This document shows positions 60,439 through 64,000 of a stretch of DNA of 64,000 nt, one piece after another (the first letter of the stretch is position 1; each line of letters starts with the position of its first letter). The DNA lies in the NCBI RefSeq assembly GCF_014653785.1, contig NZ_BNAS01000004.1, positions 1 to 64,000 of the forward strand. The letters are read 5' to 3'. The DNA is from Promicromonospora soli. GTDB lineage: Bacteria; Actinomycetota; Actinomycetes; Actinomycetales; Cellulomonadaceae. A program made the translations under genes and the position numbers. The notes below the pieces were generated by a model. The model was not told where the DNA came from and made no database searches. It saw nothing but the letters and a program-made list of their open reading frames with translations.

Positions 60439-61640
60439 CGCTGCGCCCTGACCCGGGTGAAGCGACCGCCACGCGGCCAGAACGCAGCAGAGGCGGGCAT
60501 CTTCTTCATGCGGCGGAAGGTCGGCCAGGGCGAGGCAGTCACGGTCTCCTTGTACCGTGCCGCCAGAGAGCCGGTCAGATGAGCACGCCGCGGGCTGTCG
60601 TCGGGGCGGGTGAACTGCACGACGGCGTCGTTCCGGCCCAGGCTCACCGGGGTGTGGTAGTAGCCGAAGCGGAACGGCTTCGGCTGCTTGCCGTTCAGCA
60701 CGCGGACGATCGACACCGCGGCATGCACACCGGTGGGCATGCCGCCCTGGCAGGTGCCGTGCATGACGCCGTAGCCCTGGCGGACCGAGGCCGCGTCGCC
60801 CACCGCGTACACGTCGGGGTGCGACACAGATCGCAGAGCGGTGTCGGTGACGACGCGGCCGCGTTCGTCGACGGTCAGACCCGCCGCGGCTGCCAGCGGC
60901 GACGTCCGCGTGCCGCTGGTCCACAGGACCACGTCGGCGGACACCCTCTCCCCGCCCGCCAGCTCGACGGCGCCCGGCAGCACCTGCGCGATCTCGACCC
61001 CGCTGCGCACCTGGACGCCCAGCCGGTCGAGCGCGCCCTGGAGGTACGACCGGGCCTTGGTGTTCATGGCGGCACCAGGTTCCTGCCGGCCGAGCAGCAG
61101 GATGTCCAGCTCGGGGTACCGCTCGGCGATCTCCGCAGCGGACTCCACACCGGTCAGCCCGCTGCCGGCGACCACCACCGTGCCCCTGCCGAGCCGCGCC
61201 AGCCGGACGGCCAGTGCCTCGACGTCCTGCGCGCTGCTCAGGACGTACGCGTGGTCCTCGACGCCCGGCACCGCTGCCGTGTCCGGCACGCCGCCCAAGC
61301 CGTACACCAGCGTGTCGTAGTGCAGCACCCGGTCGTCGTCGACCCGCACCGTGCGTGCGTCCGCGTCCACGGCCGTCACCCAGCCGCACACGAGCTGCGC
61401 GCCCGTGCCGTCCAGCAGCTCCGGGATGCTCAGCTCCGCGAGCTCCTGCCTGGTCGCGGCCATGTGCAGCCGCAGCCGCTCCGTGAACCGCTCCTGTCCG
61501 TTGACCAGGGTGACCCGTACGTCCTGGCGCCGCCCGACCCGGGCCGCGAGCTGGACGGCTGCCGACAGGCCCGCGTACCCCGCTCCCAGGACCACGACGT
61601 GGTGGATGGTCGGTGTCCCCGCTTCGTGCCGTGCGCTCAT
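60435..61640 (-). CDS. FAD-dependent NAD(P)H oxidoreductase (NDH-2-like)
   Basis: A 401-residue two-dinucleotide-binding flavoprotein. FAD fold: HHVVVLGAGYAGLSAAVQLAAR near residue 12; NAD(P)H fold: GTVVVAGSGLTGVESAAEIAERYP near 150; C-terminal FAD motif HPDVYAVGDAASV near 285. It resembles type II NADH dehydrogenases and related enzymes but lacks a clear membrane anchor. GGCGGAG is just before the ATG. As first gene before the ECF41 sigma factor it is the likely target of that factor. Confidence 0.9.
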   Translation of the reverse strand: MSARHEAGTPTIHHVVVLGAGYAGLSAAVQLAARVGRRQDVRVTLVNGQERFTERLRLHMAATRQELAELSIPELLDGTGAQLVCGWVTAVDADARTVRVDDDRVLHYDTLVYGLGGVPDTAAVPGVEDHAYVLSSAQDVEALAVRLARLGRGTVVVAGSGLTGVESAAEIAERYPELDILLLGRQEPGAAMNTKARSYLQGALDRLGVQVRSGVEIAQVLPGAVELAGGERVSADVVLWTSGTRTSPLAAAAGLTVDERGRVVTDTALRSVSHPDVYAVGDAASVRQGYGVMHGTCQGGMPTGVHAAVSIVRVLNGKQPKPFRFGYYHTPVSLGRNDAVVQFTRPDDSPRRAHLTGSLAARYKETVTASPWPTFRRMKKMPASAAFWPRGGRFTRVRAQR

Positions 61641-61698
61641 TGCTCCGCCTTCTTTCTCTCGAAGTTGACACCCACGAGATGGGAGCAGGCACTTGGTT

Positions 61699-61721
61699 CG
61701 TGACATCGGGGTGATGTGACG
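61699..61721 (-). promoter_or_regulatory. Tandem (C/T)GTCAC(A/G) motifs upstream of the oxidoreductase-sigJ pair
   Basis: On the minus strand CGTCACA (61721-61715) and TGTCACG (61705-61699) are spaced 16 bases apart, about 60-80 bases before the ATG. ECF41 promoters carry TGTCACA as -35 element; the expected CGTC -10 element is not clearly present, so this is tentative. Confidence 0.35.
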
Positions 61722-61756
61722 CGCGGCACAGGACATGGCGTCAACCCGCCCCGTCC

Positions 61757-61762
61757 TAAACT
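61757..61762 (+). promoter_or_regulatory. Candidate -10 box (TAAACT) of the PPOX gene
   Basis: TAAACT, then CGCCTG, then the GTG at 61769. Confidence 0.5.
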
Positions 61763-61768
61763 CGCCTG

Positions 61769-62173
61769 GTGTTACGACTCAACCCCGAGCAGCTCGTCTT
61801 CGTCACCGAGCGCCACCTCGCGACCCTCACCACCCTCCGCCCCGACGGGACGCCGCACGTGGTCCCGGTCGCCTTCACCTGGGACGCCGACGCCGGGGTC
61901 GCGCGGATCACGACGAACCGCAACTCGTTCAAGGCCCGCCACGCCGTCGCCCTGCCCGACGGCAGCGCCCCGCGTGCCGCCCTCTGCCAGGTCGCGGGCG
62001 GCCGGTGGATCACCCTGGAGGGCACCATCGCCGTCAGCGAGGACGAGGCGGAGATCGCCGACGCCGTCGAGCGGTACGCGCGCCGCTACCGCCGGCTGGA
62101 GCCGAACCCTGAGCGCGTGGTGCTGCGCGTGACGGTCGACAAGGTGATGGCCTCGACCTACATGGCGTCCTGA
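61769..62173 (+). CDS. PPOX-class F420-dependent oxidoreductase
   Basis: A 134-residue split-barrel protein of the pyridoxamine-phosphate-oxidase-like family: LRLNPEQLVFVTERHLATLTTLRPDGTPHVVPVAFTWD, then GVARITTNRNSFKARH and GGRWITLEGTIAVSED. Such actinobacterial proteins usually bind F420 or heme breakdown products; the substrate is unknown. GTG start with a leaderless promoter. It converges with the S4 gene. Confidence 0.88.
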   Translation: MLRLNPEQLVFVTERHLATLTTLRPDGTPHVVPVAFTWDADAGVARITTNRNSFKARHAVALPDGSAPRAALCQVAGGRWITLEGTIAVSEDEAEIADAVERYARRYRRLEPNPERVVLRVTVDKVMASTYMAS

Positions 62174-62180
62174 GCGCAGG

Positions 62181-62241
62181 GTTGTGGGCGCGATCGTTGC
62201 GCCTACACGCCCGACTTAGGCGCAATGATCGCGCCCACAAC
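62181..62241. repeat. Long palindromic intergenic element, copy 2
   Basis: 25-base arms (62181-62205 and 62217-62241) match at 24 positions around an 11-base loop. It fills the gap between the convergent PPOX and S4 genes and would terminate both. Confidence 0.85.
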
Positions 62242-62245
62242 CAAG

Positions 62246-62497
62246 TCAGCCGACCTTGGCCGACTCCTCGCCAGCCGGCATCAGCACGCTGACCAGGTCG
62301 CCGCGCACGAGCTGCCGGCCGCGGCGTGTCTCGACCTCGCCGTTGACCCGCACCTCGCCGTCGGCGATGAGGTCGCGGGCCTGTGCGCCGTCCTCGGCGA
62401 GGTCGGCGAGCTTCAGGAACTGACCCAGGCGGATGGCGTCGTCACGGATCGGGACCTCGGGAACGGACTCGGAATCGAACGCGAAGTTGGACACCAC
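62246..62497 (-). CDS. Small S4-domain RNA-binding protein
   Basis: An 83-residue protein consisting of little more than one S4 domain: IRLGQFLKLADLAEDGAQARDLIADGEVRVNGEVETRRGRQLVRGDLV. Such proteins resemble YbcJ/RqcP-type RNA binders. GGGAG lies eight bases before the first of two consecutive GTG codons; I used 62497. It is divergent from hisD. Confidence 0.85.
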   Translation of the reverse strand: MVSNFAFDSESVPEVPIRDDAIRLGQFLKLADLAEDGAQARDLIADGEVRVNGEVETRRGRQLVRGDLVSVLMPAGEESAKVG

Positions 62498-62521
62498 AGC
62501 ATTGTCTCCCGGGCGCCGCCA

Positions 62522-62527
62522 TAGACT
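62522..62527 (+). promoter_or_regulatory. Candidate -10 box (TAGACT) of hisD
   Basis: TAGACT, then GGCCGC, then the GTG at 62534; nearly identical to the hisC promoter. Confidence 0.6.
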
Positions 62528-62533
62528 GGCCGC

Positions 62534-63859
62534 GTGATCCAACGCATCGACCTGCGCGGCCGGCCCCTGGGCCGCCGCGCCCTCCTCGACGTCCTGCCCC
62601 GTGCCGAGGTCGGAGTGGACGAGGCAGTCCATGTGGTCGAGCCGCTGCTGCGCCAGGTCCGCGAGGGCGGCGCGGCAGCTCTGCGCGAGATCGCGCTGCG
62701 GTTGGACGGAGTCGCGCCCGAGCACCTGCGGGTCCCGGCCGAGGCGCTGACCAGCGCCCTCGAGAGCCTGACGCCGCTGGTGCGCGCCGGTCTGGCGGAG
62801 TCCATCCGCCGCGTCCGCCAGGTGCACGCCGCGCAGCTCCCCGCCGACCACCTGACCGAGCTCGCGCCGGGCGCCGTCGTGCGGCAGCGCTGGATCCCGG
62901 TCCAGCGCGTCGGCCTGTACGCGCCGGGCGGTCTGGCGGTGTACCCGTCGTCGGTGGTGATGAACGTCGTCGCGGCGCAGGAGGCGGGCGTGCCCGGACT
63001 GGCCGTGGCGTCCCCGCCGCAGAAGGACAACGGCGGCCTGCCGCACCCGACGATCCTCGCGGCGTGCGCCCTGCTGGGCGTGGACGAGGTCTACGCCGTC
63101 GGCGGCGCACAGGCCGTCGCCATGTTCGCCTTCGGGGCCACGGGCAGCGCGCCGCAGGACGGCGAGACGCTGTGCGAGCCCGTCGACGTCATCACCGGAC
63201 CCGGCAACGTGTACGTCGCCGCGGCGAAGCGGCTGGTGCGCGGCGTCGTCGGGATCGACGCCGAGGCCGGGCCCACCGAGATCGCCGTCCTCGCCGACAG
63301 CACCGCCGACGCCGGGCACGTGGCCCTCGACCTCATCAGCCAGGCCGAGCACGACCCGATGGCGGCGTCCGTGCTGGTCACGGACTCGGCCGAGCTGGCG
63401 TCAGCCGTCGAGGCCCGGGTCATGGACCTCGCTTCGGCCACCAAGCACTCGACCCGCGTGGCGCGCTCCCTGGACGGTCCGCAGTCCGCGATCGTCCTGG
63501 TGGACGACGTCGACGCCGGGCTCGCCGTCGTCAACGCCTACGGCGCGGAGCACCTCGAGATCCAGACGGCCGACGCCGAGGCGGTCGCGGCGCGCGTGCA
63601 CAGCGCGGGTGCGATCTTCGTGGGCCCGTGGTCGCCGGTGTCGCTGGGCGACTACATGGCCGGGTCGAACCACGTGCTGCCCACCGGTGGCACCGCGCAC
63701 TTCGCGAGCGGCCTGGGCGTGCACAGCTTCCTCAAGTCGGTGCAGCAGATCGAGTACACCCGCGACGCCCTCGGCGAGCTCGCCGACCGCATCGTCGCCG
63801 TGGCCAACGACGAGGACCTGCCCGCGCACGGCGAGGCCGTGCGGGGCCGCTTCCACTAG
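62534..63859 (+). CDS. hisD: Histidinol dehydrogenase
   Basis: A 441-residue zinc enzyme that oxidises histidinol to histidine, the last two steps of the pathway. Motifs: [66 protein letters not shown] (zinc ligands) and the C-terminal [15 protein letters not shown]. Length is normal. It stands alone on the plus strand rather than in front of hisC. Confidence 0.97.
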   Translation: MIQRIDLRGRPLGRRALLDVLPRAEVGVDEAVHVVEPLLRQVREGGAAALREIALRLDGVAPEHLRVPAEALTSALESLTPLVRAGLAESIRRVRQVHAAQLPADHLTELAPGAVVRQRWIPVQRVGLYAPGGLAVYPSSVVMNVVAAQEAGVPGLAVASPPQKDNGGLPHPTILAACALLGVDEVYAVGGAQAVAMFAFGATGSAPQDGETLCEPVDVITGPGNVYVAAAKRLVRGVVGIDAEAGPTEIAVLADSTADAGHVALDLISQAEHDPMAASVLVTDSAELASAVEARVMDLASATKHSTRVARSLDGPQSAIVLVDDVDAGLAVVNAYGAEHLEIQTADAEAVAARVHSAGAIFVGPWSPVSLGDYMAGSNHVLPTGGTAHFASGLGVHSFLKSVQQIEYTRDALGELADRIVAVANDEDLPAHGEAVRGRFH

Positions 63860-63863
63860 CTCC

Positions 63864-63927
63864 TTGCTGTGGGCGCGATCTTTGCGGCCCGGCGCCCGTT
63901 TTAGGCGAAACGATCGCGCCCACAACA
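63864..63927. repeat. Long palindromic intergenic element, copy 3
   Basis: TTGCTGTGGGCGCGATCTTT at the left pairs with the right end GATCGCGCCCACAACAA. It starts five bases after the hisD stop and is a likely terminator. The remaining 73 bases of the window hold nothing recognisable. Confidence 0.75.
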
Positions 63928-64000
63928 ATGGCTGCGGATCTGACGGGGGGTTTGATCGGCGGGATTGGCTCGCGAACAGGTCAGAAACCGAACGTCAGGA

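Overview
This window is a stretch of actinobacterial chromosome. GC content is very high, GTG starts are frequent and operons overlap by ATGA/GTGA/TGATG. A bifunctional HisA/TrpF (PriA) gene, F420-type enzymes, an ECF41 sigma factor and a GerW-like protein all fit Actinomycetota. The gene content and the alpha-mannosidase/GH15 genes suggest Micrococcales, perhaps Promicromonosporaceae or Cellulomonadaceae; this placement is inference. No rRNA, tRNA, CRISPR array, prophage or complete insertion sequence was recognised. The backbone keeps a familiar actinobacterial order, mostly on the minus strand: hisC-hisB-(unknown)-hisH-priA-sseB, infC-rpmI-rplT-trmH, pheS-pheT-SDR, argC-J-B-D-F-R-G-H, then tyrS and glmS. 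Accessory genes sit between these blocks.

Layout. 1-560: the end of an unidentified lower-GC gene and an empty stretch. 0.56-6 kb (minus): glmS, a small unknown gene, tyrS and a PAS/GAF/SpoIIE phosphatase. 6-15 kb: MFS exporter, ATP-grasp enzyme, 3-methyladenine glycosylase, PadR regulator with its membrane partner, a Ser/Thr kinase fused to a cyclophilin-like domain, a beta-propeller lipoprotein and a P-loop kinase. 15-23.6 kb (minus): a complete eight-gene arginine operon including its repressor. 23.7-28.3 kb: quinone oxidoreductase, trans-aconitate methyltransferase, F420-type oxidoreductase and GH15 glycosidase. 28.4-31.1 kb: two tandem paralogous secreted proteins of unknown function with matching upstream regions. 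31.2-35.8 kb: pheS-pheT-SDR. 36-38.3 kb: RNA ligase-like ThpR, a VanZ remnant, a GerW-like protein and a MarR regulator with an operator array. 38.4-41 kb: trmH, L20, L35 and IF3. 41.3-43.3 kb: Fur and catalase. 43.4-49.7 kb: GH92 and GH38 alpha-mannosidases. 49.8-51.5 kb: DUF1844 protein, coiled-coil membrane protein and a lipoprotein protease. 51.5-56.2 kb: the histidine cluster. 56.2-62.5 kb: a RecQ-phosphoribosyltransferase fusion, methyltransferase, ECF41 sigma factor plus FAD oxidoreductase, F420/PPOX enzyme and S4 protein. 62.5-63.9 kb: hisD, divergent and about 6.4 kb away from hisC.

Regulation can be read in the DNA. At least fourteen genes show TANNNT followed by 6-7 bases and then ATG/GTG, the signature of leaderless transcripts, and this settles several start codons (spoIIE-type gene 5937, hisC 56161, recQ 58769, methyltransferase 58850). 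Palindromes near argC, fur, padR, tam and marR look like operators. infC appears to start at an AUC codon.

Two dispersed repeat families stand out. One is a roughly 60-bp near-perfect palindrome present three times, each time at the 3' end of genes, probably acting as a terminator. The other is a short element built on GGTCTCGACAGGCTCGACCA that lies inside coding sequences and adds a VEPVET-like peptide to PheT and to the glycosylase.
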